A DNA stretch of 64,000 bases, taken from contig NZ_SMFQ01000004.1 of NCBI RefSeq assembly GCF_004339015.1, forward strand, positions 619,901-683,900. The letters are read 5' to 3'. The position numbers and the translations under genes were made by a program. A model generated the notes under the pieces. That model was not told the DNA's origin, searched no databases, and saw only the letters and a list, made by a program, of their open reading frames with translations. Below are positions 45,188 through 53,454 of the stretch, one piece after another (positions within the stretch are counted from its first letter, which is position 1; each line of letters opens with the position of its first letter). Origin of the DNA: Cocleimonas flava (GTDB lineage Bacteria > Pseudomonadota > Gammaproteobacteria > Thiotrichales > Thiotrichaceae).

Positions 45188-46276
45188 TTATTTAACTGAA
45201 AATGTAGGTTTGAAACCGTCTGCAGCTAAAGCTGAATTACGATCGAACGTTTCGATATTCAGCTTATCAATCACATAAAGCTTAGGACCGACATGCTTCT
45301 TATATGGTTTCTTCTCTAATATACGAACCGCTTGATCTATTGCTATTCGTCCCTGAATTACTGTTGAATCTGTTGGAGCGGCAAGAATTTGCCCTCTTTT
45401 GATACCCTGATACACCCCTGGAGTAAAGTAGTATGAAACTATTTTGATTTTATCCAGTAAGCCTCTTGATCTCAGTAAACCCACGGCTGCTTCTGCTGTT
45501 ACAGCAGTACCTACGATGTAATCAATATCTGGATGAGCTTCCAAAGTATCTTCGACTAATTTTAACTGCACCTCTTTACCGGTATCGCCATACTTAGTCT
45601 CAACAACTTCTATAGCACTGCCTTTAATCCCTTTCTGAAAACCACTGTTACCAGCCTCTACCCAAGCTGCTCCAGGAGGACCTGGAAACCATGCTACTTT
45701 GGCAGGCTTGCCACCCGCAGGATGTAATTTAGAAATATATTCACCTGTCTGGGCTCCCATTTCGCCGAACGAAACTAATGATTTTGCAGACAAATCTGGA
45801 GAAGACATACCATTAATAATATCGATAACGGGAACACCTTTGCCGCGAACTTCTTTAACAAGATTATTTAAACCCTCATTAGAAATTGCACCAATAACAA
45901 CCGCGTCAGCACCACCGGCAACACAATCTTCAATTTGTGAGATTTGTTTACTTAAATTTGTATAGCCCCCAGCTTCTACAAGTTGCATCTTCACCCCGAG
46001 TCTTTTTGACTCGTCAACTACGCCATAGTTAACCGCTGACCAATATGCATCTTTCATGTGAGGAAAAGAGACACAGATATCCCACTTCTTTTCAGCTTTT
46101 TCTAAAGGTTTATATTCAATAGAAGTTCTTGGGCTTGTCATGTCAAACGCTGGGGTCCACTCTTCTACAGGAAATGGATACCATACTTCCGCTGCAAAAT
46201 TCATTCCGGTAGTCGCTAAAACTAACGCTGCCGTGCTTACTATTTTCGTAGCTTGTAAAGTAATGTTTTTTTTCAT
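45188..46276 (-). CDS. TorT-like periplasmic binding protein
   Basis: 362 residues. A signal peptide (MKKNITLQATKIVSTAALVLATTGMNFA-A) is followed by VWYPFPVEEW and a type I periplasmic binding fold. The PMRCC-like N-terminus and overall similarity place it in the TorT family, whose founder binds trimethylamine N-oxide. Here, with RbsA/RbsC genes, it is more likely the importer's ligand receptor. Ligand unknown; a small methylated or cyclic nitrogen compound is a guess from context. Confidence 0.85.
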   Translation of the reverse strand: MKKNITLQATKIVSTAALVLATTGMNFAAEVWYPFPVEEWTPAFDMTSPRTSIEYKPLEKAEKKWDICVSFPHMKDAYWSAVNYGVVDESKRLGVKMQLVEAGGYTNLSKQISQIEDCVAGGADAVVIGAISNEGLNNLVKEVRGKGVPVIDIINGMSSPDLSAKSLVSFGEMGAQTGEYISKLHPAGGKPAKVAWFPGPPGAAWVEAGNSGFQKGIKGSAIEVVETKYGDTGKEVQLKLVEDTLEAHPDIDYIVGTAVTAEAAVGLLRSRGLLDKIKIVSYYFTPGVYQGIKRGQILAAPTDSTVIQGRIAIDQAVRILEKKPYKKHVGPKLYVIDKLNIETFDRNSALAADGFKPTFSVK

Positions 46277-46416
46277 GATAAATACCTTTATGTGATTTAA
46301 GGAACTAAAAAAGACTCTAAATAATCTGTATCAAATAATGATGACTTACTTAAAGAACTGATTCTTGAGTCCATAATTCTATAAAATCGATTTTAAGTAA
46401 ATTATGAAAATTACAA

Positions 46417-46445
46417 ATGTAAATTCTGTTTTTCCGAATTTACAT
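46417..46445. promoter_or_regulatory. Perfect 10-bp inverted repeat, candidate LysR operator
   Basis: ATGTAAATTC-N9-GAATTTACAT at 46417-46445, in the 230-bp region between the divergent TorT-like and LysR genes and 62 bp before the LysR ATG. Includes a T-N11-A spacing typical of LysR sites. Confidence 0.6.
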
Positions 46446-46506
46446 GCCTTTCGAGTTACTGCTATAGTTGCTCGCTACCTAGAAATTTCACCCTTGAGAA
46501 CAACAA

Positions 46507-47439
46507 ATGTCCTTCACTTTAAAGCAAGTTAGATATTTTATGGCTGTAGCAGAACTTGGCTCGGTATCATCTGCTGCTATAGAAGTTTGTATTTCAGCAT
46601 CGTCCGTGACAGCGGCCATACAAGATTTGGAAAAGGAATTAGGGGTTTCTCTATTTTCAAGACATCGCAAAGGATTAAAGTTGACGTACGATGGACATCG
46701 TTTCGTACAACACAGCCAGAATATTCTAGATGCCGTATCTAATGCTAAATATGCTCTTGATAGTCAACAAGAGACCGCACAAGGAAAACTATCGATTGGG
46801 GTGACTTACACTATAGCCTCATACTTTCTCGCGCCTTTGCTTGCACGATTTAAAAAATCATTCCCAAATCTTGATATAACAATAAGTGAACATAAACGAT
46901 CAATAGTTGAGAAAAAGCTGATTAATGGAAGTTTAGATATAGCTTTGGTAATTACGTCAAACCTAATAAACAATTCAGACATAACCAGCGAAACCCTCAT
47001 TGAGTCTTCAAGACAATTATGGGTTCCACCTAATCATCCATTTATTGAATTAGACTCAGTTAGTTTAGAAGATGTCTCTCATGAGCCTTATATACAATTA
47101 ACAATAGACGAAGCCAGAGTCACTCACCCAAGATTTTGGGGAAAGTTAGATTTAAAACCCAATATTACATTTAAGACGAATTCAATCGAAGCTATGAGAA
47201 GTTTAGTTGCGACAGGAGCTGGAATAACAATTCTTTCTGACGTGGTTTATCGCCCATGGTCACTTGAGGGAGATCGTATAATTACAATCCCACTATCAGA
47301 CCCCATCCCCACTATGGATATCGGACTGGCTTGGAAAACATCAAACAATGAAGCTAATGTAAAAGCATTTATAAACTATTGCCGTATGGCATATACCTCA
47401 GGTAGAAACAATTACAGAGGTGATATTTTAAGCTTATAA
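46507..47439 (+). CDS. LysR-family regulator of the Pxp/biotin block
   Basis: 310 residues: an N-terminal winged helix-turn-helix (LKQVRYFMAVAELGSVSSAAIEVCISASSVTAAIQDLEKELGVSLF) and a substrate-binding domain (~90-300). Divergent from the nine-gene minus operon with a symmetrical site between them, so it probably regulates that operon in response to its substrate. AT-rich like the block. Convergent with the MttB-like gene, 23 bp away. Confidence 0.92.
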   Translation: MSFTLKQVRYFMAVAELGSVSSAAIEVCISASSVTAAIQDLEKELGVSLFSRHRKGLKLTYDGHRFVQHSQNILDAVSNAKYALDSQQETAQGKLSIGVTYTIASYFLAPLLARFKKSFPNLDITISEHKRSIVEKKLINGSLDIALVITSNLINNSDITSETLIESSRQLWVPPNHPFIELDSVSLEDVSHEPYIQLTIDEARVTHPRFWGKLDLKPNITFKTNSIEAMRSLVATGAGITILSDVVYRPWSLEGDRIITIPLSDPIPTMDIGLAWKTSNNEANVKAFINYCRMAYTSGRNNYRGDILSL

Positions 47440-47462
47440 ACAGCGTTCAATGAAACACCTAT

Positions 47463-49013
47463 CTAGGCAATATTCGAATCAGGAAAAGAGGCTTTTCTCT
47501 TTTCCATGAATTCAATCAGTGCTTCATCCACAGCAGGATCCATAGCTGGCAATTCGTACTCGTTTAATTGCTTTTTGTAATAGGCATTCGCGCGTTGTGC
47601 GAGATCGAGTTCGCCGTCTTCTTTCCACTGTTCAAAACTATTATTGTCATTGATGGGTGAATGATAAAACGCTTCGCGGAAGTTTGCCTGAGTATGCGCG
47701 CAACCAAGGAAATGCTGGCCTGGACCAACCTCTTCGATGGCATCCATCGCTTGTCCATTTTCACTCAGGTCTACACCTTTAGCGTATGTCGCTAGCATGC
47801 CTGCCTGATCACAATCCATAATGAATTTTTCGTAGCCCATTACCAGACCACCTTCCATCCAGCCCGCGGTGTGTAATACGAAGTTAACACCCGCATTGAT
47901 AGCTGGCCAGAGTGAGTTTGATGATTCATAACCTGCCTGAGCATCTGCAACTTTAGCACCACAGAAACCACCACCAGAACGGAACGGAACGCCTAATCGA
48001 CGAGCCAGCGAAGCCATCACATTTAATACCAATGCAGGCTCTGGCGTACCGAATGTAGGCGCACCTGATGCCATCGACATGGAACTGGCGAAGGTACCAA
48101 AAATAACGGGGACTCCCGGGTTTACTAACTGCGCAAACGCCATCCCTGCGAGTGCTTCTGCCAATGCTTGAGCAGAAGTTCCTGCAACGGTAACAGGTGA
48201 CATCGCGCCCGCGAGAATAAACGGTGAAACGATACACGCCTGATTATTCTTCGCATAAACCTTAAGCGCACCTAACATGGTGTCATCGAATGACATCGGC
48301 GAGTTGGCGTTGATTAAACTCGTCGTAATTGTTTTTGGCCTGCCCGTTGCTTCATCGATATAATTATCGCCAAATAGAATTTCGCACATATCGACCGTAT
48401 CTTGCGCACGCTCGCCTGCCGTTACTGAGCCCATGAAGGGTTTATCCGAATACTTCATGTGCGCATAATTCATATCAAAATGGCGCTTGTTGACAGGTAA
48501 ATCTACCGGCTCACAAACCGTTCCACCTGAGTGATGCAGATGCGGCGTCATGTATGCCAACTTCACGAAATTACGGAAATCCTCGATAGTGGCATAGCGT
48601 CGTCCTTCATCCAGATTACGAATAAACGGACTGCCGTAGGCTGGCACAAGCACCGTATGCTTGCCACCTATTTCGACACTTTTGGCTGGGTTTCGCGCAT
48701 GCTGCGTATATTGATTAGGGGCATTGTCCTGAATAATTTTACGACACATACCTTTGGGAAAACGTACGCGTTGTCCATCAACCGAAGCGCCCGCTTCTTT
48801 CCACATTTCCAACGCTTCCGGATCATCTTTAAAATCGATGCCGGTTTCTTCCAGAATCGTATCGGCATTCGCCTCGATAATCGCCAAACCCTCTTCGCCG
48901 AGTATTTCGTATTCGGGAATCTTGCGAGTGATGTAAGCAGGTGCAGCGACTGGGGCTGCTTTTTCGCCACCTTTGGAACGACGATTACGACGACCGCGAC
49001 TTGGACTAGGCAT
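47463..49013 (-). CDS. MttB-family (trimethylamine/betaine) methyltransferase with Arg-rich N-tail
   Basis: 516 residues, MttB superfamily TIM barrel. Transfers a methyl group from a quaternary or tertiary amine to a corrinoid protein. The frame is continuous with no in-frame TAG, so it is a non-pyrrolysine member, like the glycine betaine enzyme MtgB; actual substrate unknown. The N-terminus MPSPSRGRRNRRSKGGEK is a basic tail with 7 Arg/Lys before the fold begins (~residue 30). Lies 25 kb from the corrinoid operon and on the other strand. Confidence 0.92.
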   Translation of the reverse strand: MPSPSRGRRNRRSKGGEKAAPVAAPAYITRKIPEYEILGEEGLAIIEANADTILEETGIDFKDDPEALEMWKEAGASVDGQRVRFPKGMCRKIIQDNAPNQYTQHARNPAKSVEIGGKHTVLVPAYGSPFIRNLDEGRRYATIEDFRNFVKLAYMTPHLHHSGGTVCEPVDLPVNKRHFDMNYAHMKYSDKPFMGSVTAGERAQDTVDMCEILFGDNYIDEATGRPKTITTSLINANSPMSFDDTMLGALKVYAKNNQACIVSPFILAGAMSPVTVAGTSAQALAEALAGMAFAQLVNPGVPVIFGTFASSMSMASGAPTFGTPEPALVLNVMASLARRLGVPFRSGGGFCGAKVADAQAGYESSNSLWPAINAGVNFVLHTAGWMEGGLVMGYEKFIMDCDQAGMLATYAKGVDLSENGQAMDAIEEVGPGQHFLGCAHTQANFREAFYHSPINDNNSFEQWKEDGELDLAQRANAYYKKQLNEYELPAMDPAVDEALIEFMEKRKASFPDSNIA

Positions 49014-49085
49014 AGTGATACGCTCTTTAGTTGTTATTTATACATTTAACATTATCTTACGTGCTTGTAGAGACGAAAAGTATCT

Positions 49086-49112
49086 GCGCGACATAAGGAT
49101 ACATTCTCGCGC
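49086..49112. promoter_or_regulatory. Inverted repeat upstream of the MttB-like gene
   Basis: GCGCGA-N15-TCGCGC, 6-bp GC-rich arms, 73 bp upstream of the MttB-like ATG. Stands out in AT-rich intergenic DNA, a possible regulator site. Confidence 0.35.
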
Positions 49113-49194
49113 CATTGTTCTCACGGTAGAACAAGACTTTGTTTATACTTAGGTTCCTATCAAACACTAGCAATTACATACAACCCACTTAAAC

Positions 49195-49228
49195 AAAAAG
49201 CCCCCCCCCTACTTTCAGGGCTTTTTTT
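49195..49228 (+). repeat. C-rich terminator-like element, copy i
   Basis: A perfect 9-bp stem AAAAAGCCC/GGGCTTTTT holds a 14-nt loop containing the complete core CCCCCCTACTTT. Its T-run ends 14 bp before the ATG of the EamA gene at 49243, in a divergent region. If transcribed it would sit in that gene's 5' leader. Confidence 0.88.
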
Positions 49229-49242
49229 AGAAGAAGATTCCC

Positions 49243-50157
49243 ATGAGATTTCTACCCGTTTCCATGCAAAAATATCTGCCCTATCTAACCTTCCTATTAT
49301 TGGCGCTGGCGTGGGGCTGTACTTTTGTCTTTATTAAAATCGCTAACGAATTTATCAGTGCCGAACAGATTGCCTTTTATCGCGTATTTTTAGGATTTTT
49401 ACTCGTAGCGGTTTACGGAATCATCAGCAAATCATTCGATCGTGAACACCTAAAACACTGGAAACATTTAATAGCGATTGCAGTGTTGGCTTCCCTGATG
49501 CATTTCCTGTTTTTTGCCAAAGGAACGGTATTATTAAATTCAGGCATAGCCGGCGCCTTAAGTGGTTCGATACCGCTTTTTGCGTTTGTATTATCGATCG
49601 CTTTCATCAAAGAAGAACACGCCACCTGGGTAAAACTTGGCGGGATTCTATTAGGGTTTTTTGGGGTCGTATTAATTGCCAACCCGTTTAATGCTGGAGC
49701 AGGAAGTGCAAACCTCTATGGCGTGATGTATTTACTCTTAGGCTCAGCCGCGGTAGGCGCATCATTTGTTTATGCCAAAAAATATATCGCCCCACTCGGA
49801 ATCTCAGTCATCGCCTTAACCGCCTATCAACTCGGTCTGGGCTTATTGATGATGATTCCGTTTATCGATTTTACAGGTATCTTAAACGTTTGGAGCACGC
49901 CTAAAGCCATCGCCAGCACTATCATCGGTTTGGGATTAATCAATACCGCCATCGCTTCTATTGCCTACTATTACGTCGTCGATAAACTCGGTGCGGTAAG
50001 AGCATCATCAGTAACCTATCTACCGCCTGTGATCGCCATGATTATTGCGGTATTTTTACTGGGAGAAGAAATTCAAACACTGGACTATATCGCGCTAGCG
50101 TTGATATTTGCCGGGATGTTGTTATTGCGAGAAAAGACAGCGTCTGAACCGTTGTAG
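49243..50157 (+). CDS. EamA/DMT-family transporter
   Basis: 304 residues, ten membrane helices in two five-helix halves (LALAWGCTFVFIKIANE in the first half), the drug/metabolite exporter superfamily. Substrate not predictable. ATG 49243 has GAAGAAGA upstream; ATG 49264 is a possible alternative. The start lies 14 bp after a terminator-like element, which is unusual. Repeat copy j follows. Confidence 0.88.
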   Translation: MRFLPVSMQKYLPYLTFLLLALAWGCTFVFIKIANEFISAEQIAFYRVFLGFLLVAVYGIISKSFDREHLKHWKHLIAIAVLASLMHFLFFAKGTVLLNSGIAGALSGSIPLFAFVLSIAFIKEEHATWVKLGGILLGFFGVVLIANPFNAGAGSANLYGVMYLLLGSAAVGASFVYAKKYIAPLGISVIALTAYQLGLGLLMMIPFIDFTGILNVWSTPKAIASTIIGLGLINTAIASIAYYYVVDKLGAVRASSVTYLPPVIAMIIAVFLLGEEIQTLDYIALALIFAGMLLLREKTASEPL

Positions 50158-50187
50158 TTCGCCACTTTATTATTAGAATAAGGATCA

Positions 50188-50218
50188 AAGTCACCCCCCT
50201 ACTTTGGGGGAGTTTTTT
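50188..50218 (+). repeat. C-rich terminator-like element, copy j
   Basis: AAGTCACCCCCCTACTTT then GGGGGAGTTTTTT; CCCCC/GGGGG pairing. Follows the EamA gene by 30 bp, with a convergent GNAT gene beyond, so suited to terminate. Confidence 0.85.
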
Positions 50219-50292
50219 AATATTCATTTAAGGGAGTGAAAGGTAGAGTAGATAGTTTGCTAAAGCCCAATATGAAACGTTCGGTATTCTTG

Positions 50293-50808
50293 TTAGTTGT
50301 TTTTTACCCGGTATTCATAGACATTATTCTCAGAGCCATATAACTCCATTTTACCTATAGGATTAAACCCCGCTTTTCTTAACAAAGCGTTAGAGCTTAT
50401 GTTATCTGGCAGTGTTACCGCTAAAATCGTCTGCAAAGCATGCGTTGAAAACCCATCATTTAGTATTGATAAAGTCGCCTCATAGGCAAAGCCTTTACCA
50501 AAGAACTCAGGTAAAAAAGCAAAACCAATGTCAGGATGATCAAGCTCTGTTCTTTTCAACAAACCACACATGCCTACTGGAGTTCTCGAGCTTTTTAATT
50601 CAACCAGATTAAGACCAAAGCCAAAAGTTTTATAACTATTTAAAGGGCCATTCAATAGATAGTTTTCAGCATCAGCATTCGTGCGGACTTTTTTATCAGC
50701 AATATGACGAATAAAAGACTCTTCATTTAATAATCGAACAATGAACTCAGCATCTGAAAGCTGAAAGTGTCTAATAATCAATCTGTCTGTTTCACAAACC
50801 ACTGTCAT
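50293..50808 (-). CDS. GNAT N-acetyltransferase (RimJ/RimL-like)
   Basis: 171 residues. TDRLIIRHFQLSDAEFIVRLLNEESFI at the start and an acetyl-CoA site DIGFAFLPEFFGKGFAYEA (~residues 90-110). Acetylates an unknown small molecule or protein N-terminus. ATG 50808. Adjacent GFA gene on the same strand has no evident link. Confidence 0.9.
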   Translation of the reverse strand: MTVVCETDRLIIRHFQLSDAEFIVRLLNEESFIRHIADKKVRTNADAENYLLNGPLNSYKTFGFGLNLVELKSSRTPVGMCGLLKRTELDHPDIGFAFLPEFFGKGFAYEATLSILNDGFSTHALQTILAVTLPDNISSNALLRKAGFNPIGKMELYGSENNVYEYRVKNN

Positions 50809-50873
50809 TGATATAACCTGATCTAGAAAGATTGCTCTGCTACTTGAATATGACGCCTTATTTTAACGACTAA

Positions 50874-51221
50874 TTACGCCATACCCTTTCCATCTGTAGC
50901 CCTAACAGGAATACCAGTAGGGTCGAAACCTTCAAGGCAATATACATTAACACCATAGTGATCAGGCGTAACACGTTTTCGATGAAATGGATAAATGCCA
51001 CAGATACTACAAAAATAATGCTTAGCTGTATGCGTATGAAATGTGTACGTTGTTAGCGATTCCTCACCACTTAATATTTTCAGTTTGCTCTCATGTACTT
51101 TCACCATCAATGCGTTTTTGCGAAGGCAAATTGAACAGTCGCAAGTAGTAAGTTCAGGAAAGTCAGTTTGAATCTCGAACTGAACTGTTTGACAGTGACA
51201 TGAGCCTTTATATGTTTTCAT
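50874..51221 (-). CDS. GFA-family zinc protein
   Basis: 115 residues, compact GFA fold: CHCQ (~8-11), CDCSIC (~28-33) and CSICGIYPFH (~76-85) zinc sites. Second GFA-type gene in the window, but only distantly like the one at 19897. Function open. Repeat copy k begins 20 bp upstream of its ATG. Confidence 0.88.
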   Translation of the reverse strand: MKTYKGSCHCQTVQFEIQTDFPELTTCDCSICLRKNALMVKVHESKLKILSGEESLTTYTFHTHTAKHYFCSICGIYPFHRKRVTPDHYGVNVYCLEGFDPTGIPVRATDGKGMA

Positions 51222-51661
51222 TTATAACCTTCGTTTAATAAAAGCACACCCCCGTACTTTTAGGCACTTTTTCTATTCAGCGTCGCAGACATATAACGCT
51301 CAGTACAACGGCAATTTTTACGTAGTGTTTTTACAATAAAATGGCGGAGCTATTGTAAAAAAATCGAAATGAGAAATATCCACTGGCACATATTGTTATA
51401 CATTTATTGCCATAATCGAATAGTGTACCTTAAATACAAGCTAGATTTGTCCAACAATACTGGCACTTCGATACTGTCAGATTACGTATTTTTCAACAAA
51501 ACTAAAAGTCCTAGCATTATTGGCATATATTTTGCTCCTCTAGGCATAACTTAACCGGAATAAACATTCATCCTGATTTTGCACCAAAAATGTCCATATT
51601 TCATAAATTCAGGTTCAATAACAGAGCATTATTCAAACCAAAAATAAGTATCGAGCAACCC
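51222..51661. other. Divergent intergenic region with repeat copy k
   Basis: Upstream DNA of the GFA gene (minus) and the MOSC gene (plus). Besides repeat copy k at 51242-51272, it holds AT-rich DNA and a spurious-looking 61-codon frame. No other element recognised. Confidence 0.5.
51242..51272 (+). repeat. C-rich terminator-like element, copy k
   Basis: AAGCACACCCCCGTACTTTT then AGGCACTTTTT. Slightly diverged core (C to G before TACTTT). In a divergent region, so not at the 3' end of a gene. Confidence 0.8.
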
Positions 51662-52531
51662 ATGATTAAAATCGGAACAATAAAAGAGATATGGCGCTAC
51701 CCCGTAAAAGGCATGGCTGGTGAAAGTATTGAGAGTTGTCATATCGATCAGCATGGTTTAGAAGGTGACCGACAATTTGCCGTTCGTGACGTAAAAAGAA
51801 ATGAAATCCAAAGCTGTAAATTCAGGCCCAATTTACTCAGCTGTATCGCAACCTATAATACTGACAATGCAGCAAATATTGACCAAGCGCCTGTTTCACT
51901 AAACTTCCCCGACGGACAAATATTCAACTCGGGCGTGACCGCTGAAATTAATCAAAAAATCTCAGAGCTGCTAGGCCACGAATCCATACTCGAAACACTT
52001 CAGCCTGATAGCGATAATGATTTGTACAAGCGCTTTAAAGCTAAAAATCACAATTGGCTCCAGGAACTGAAAGACACATTTACGCGCGAACCGGGCGAGA
52101 GTCTGCCAGACTTTAGCGACCTACCTCAGGACTTTATTGATTATGTGACGCTACCCGGAACATTCTTTCTCGTATCGCCCTGTCACATCATTACTACTGC
52201 CACCATGGACCACTTCAAGAAGAATCACCCTGATTCAGATTGGGACATACGACGTTTCCGCCCTAATATTTTGATCGAGACCACTGAAGGAATCTCAGGT
52301 TTAGTCGAACAAGAATGGCTTGGTAAAACCTTACATATCGACAATACAAGTATTAAGTGTATGAGTGCGGCTCCGCGCTGTGGTGCCGTAACGAGAAAAC
52401 AACAAACTTTTGGCTTTGACAAATCGATGCTGCGCACAATTGTAAACGAAGCAGATCAAAATCTAGGTATTTACGGAGACATAAGCACACAAGCGCTAAT
52501 AAATGTGGGAACTGACGTATATCTTTCTTAA
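51662..52531 (+). CDS. MOSC-domain protein
   Basis: 289 residues from ATG 51662, where the MOSC N-terminal domain begins (IKIGTIKEIWRYPVKGMAGE). An ATG at 51590 would add 24 residues without homology. The C-terminal MOSC domain has DWDIRRFRPNILIE and CMSAAPRCGAVTRKQ, with the conserved Cys and Arg. Related to molybdenum-cofactor sulfurases and amidoxime reductases; reaction unknown. Repeat copy l follows. Confidence 0.85.
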   Translation: MIKIGTIKEIWRYPVKGMAGESIESCHIDQHGLEGDRQFAVRDVKRNEIQSCKFRPNLLSCIATYNTDNAANIDQAPVSLNFPDGQIFNSGVTAEINQKISELLGHESILETLQPDSDNDLYKRFKAKNHNWLQELKDTFTREPGESLPDFSDLPQDFIDYVTLPGTFFLVSPCHIITTATMDHFKKNHPDSDWDIRRFRPNILIETTEGISGLVEQEWLGKTLHIDNTSIKCMSAAPRCGAVTRKQQTFGFDKSMLRTIVNEADQNLGIYGDISTQALINVGTDVYLS

Positions 52532-52629
52532 TGGAAATAGGATATCTACTTGCACGGACAACGAGGTTATAACGCCTTACTCACTTGAAAAAATCGATTT
52601 AGCACAATTTGCTGTCCCCTGATCACTAA

Positions 52630-52660
52630 AAGCCACCCCCCACCTTTGGGGCACTTTTTT
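52630..52660 (+). repeat. C-rich terminator-like element, copy l
   Basis: AAGCCACCCCCCACCTTT then GGGGCACTTTTTT. Between the convergent MOSC (plus) and GST (minus) genes and oriented to end the MOSC transcript. Confidence 0.85.
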
Positions 52661-52698
52661 ATAAATTGAAAATATTGTTAAGTCCTTAATCTATCTCA

Positions 52699-53343
52699 TC
52701 ATGTTTCAAAAACGAGCTGGATACTTGGTCGTTGCGCCACTGAATTGGCTATGCGTTTGACGCTGGGGAATTCGTCGATGGCTGGATGACCCAGGGCAGG
52801 GTTTAGCCAGGTGCTAAGCATATATAGGTAAATGTCAGCAGCACTGAAGCGATCGCCTAGCATCCATTGCTTGCCCCCTATTTGATCATCAATCACTTTC
52901 CATGTTTCTTTGAGGCGTCGGTTACCGCGTCGTTGCGCACTGGGTTCGTCCGCTGGGGAGTCTACAAATCGATCTGGATAATAGCTGAGCTGAAATGCGT
53001 TCTGTATGGAATTGGAGAAATAGACCAGCGTCTGTAAATAAAGCGCTCGAGAAGGATCATCGATGGCGGGAGCTAGATTTGCTTGCGGATGACGATCGCA
53101 TAAGAACATGGTTATAGCGGCGTATTCGTACATCGCGCCTGTCGTATCTGTCGTATCTGTCGTACTTTCGTCCCAGGAGAGAACTGGCACCCAGCCATTG
53201 GGATTAATCGCCAGTTGTTCTGGTGGGCAAGGTTTGTTCCTGTCGGTGGTCGTGGGGATCAGTTCGTATGGAACACCAATTTCTTCCAGAATGACCTGAA
53301 TACCCATTGATGCACTTCTGGGGGCATAGAATAGCTTATACAT
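52699..53343 (-). CDS. Glutathione S-transferase family protein
   Basis: 214 residues: thioredoxin-like N-terminal domain (YAPRSASMGIQVILEEIGVPYELI, ~1-80) and helical C-terminal domain (~95-205, LGDRFSAADIYLYMLSTWL). Conjugates glutathione to electrophiles; substrate unknown. Ser-rich N-terminus suggests a Ser-type catalytic residue. Near a HxlR regulator (same strand) and an SDR gene. Confidence 0.9.
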   Translation of the reverse strand: MYKLFYAPRSASMGIQVILEEIGVPYELIPTTTDRNKPCPPEQLAINPNGWVPVLSWDESTTDTTDTTGAMYEYAAITMFLCDRHPQANLAPAIDDPSRALYLQTLVYFSNSIQNAFQLSYYPDRFVDSPADEPSAQRRGNRRLKETWKVIDDQIGGKQWMLGDRFSAADIYLYMLSTWLNPALGHPAIDEFPSVKRIANSVAQRPSIQLVFET

Positions 53344-53454
53344 CTTGTTATTCTCCTAACGGTAAAGTGCCAGATTTTTATAGGCATTGCAGTATTTGCT
53401 TATTTTTATAACTCAACATTGAATAACTAACTGTTGTTACGTTTCTGGTGTTAG

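Noticed and set aside
47463-49013. Pyrrolysine-containing MttB
   Set aside because: The frame is continuous and full length without an in-frame TAG.
51369-51554. 61-codon plus-strand frame in the intergenic region
   Set aside because: No ribosome site, composition like the surrounding non-coding DNA, no family resemblance.
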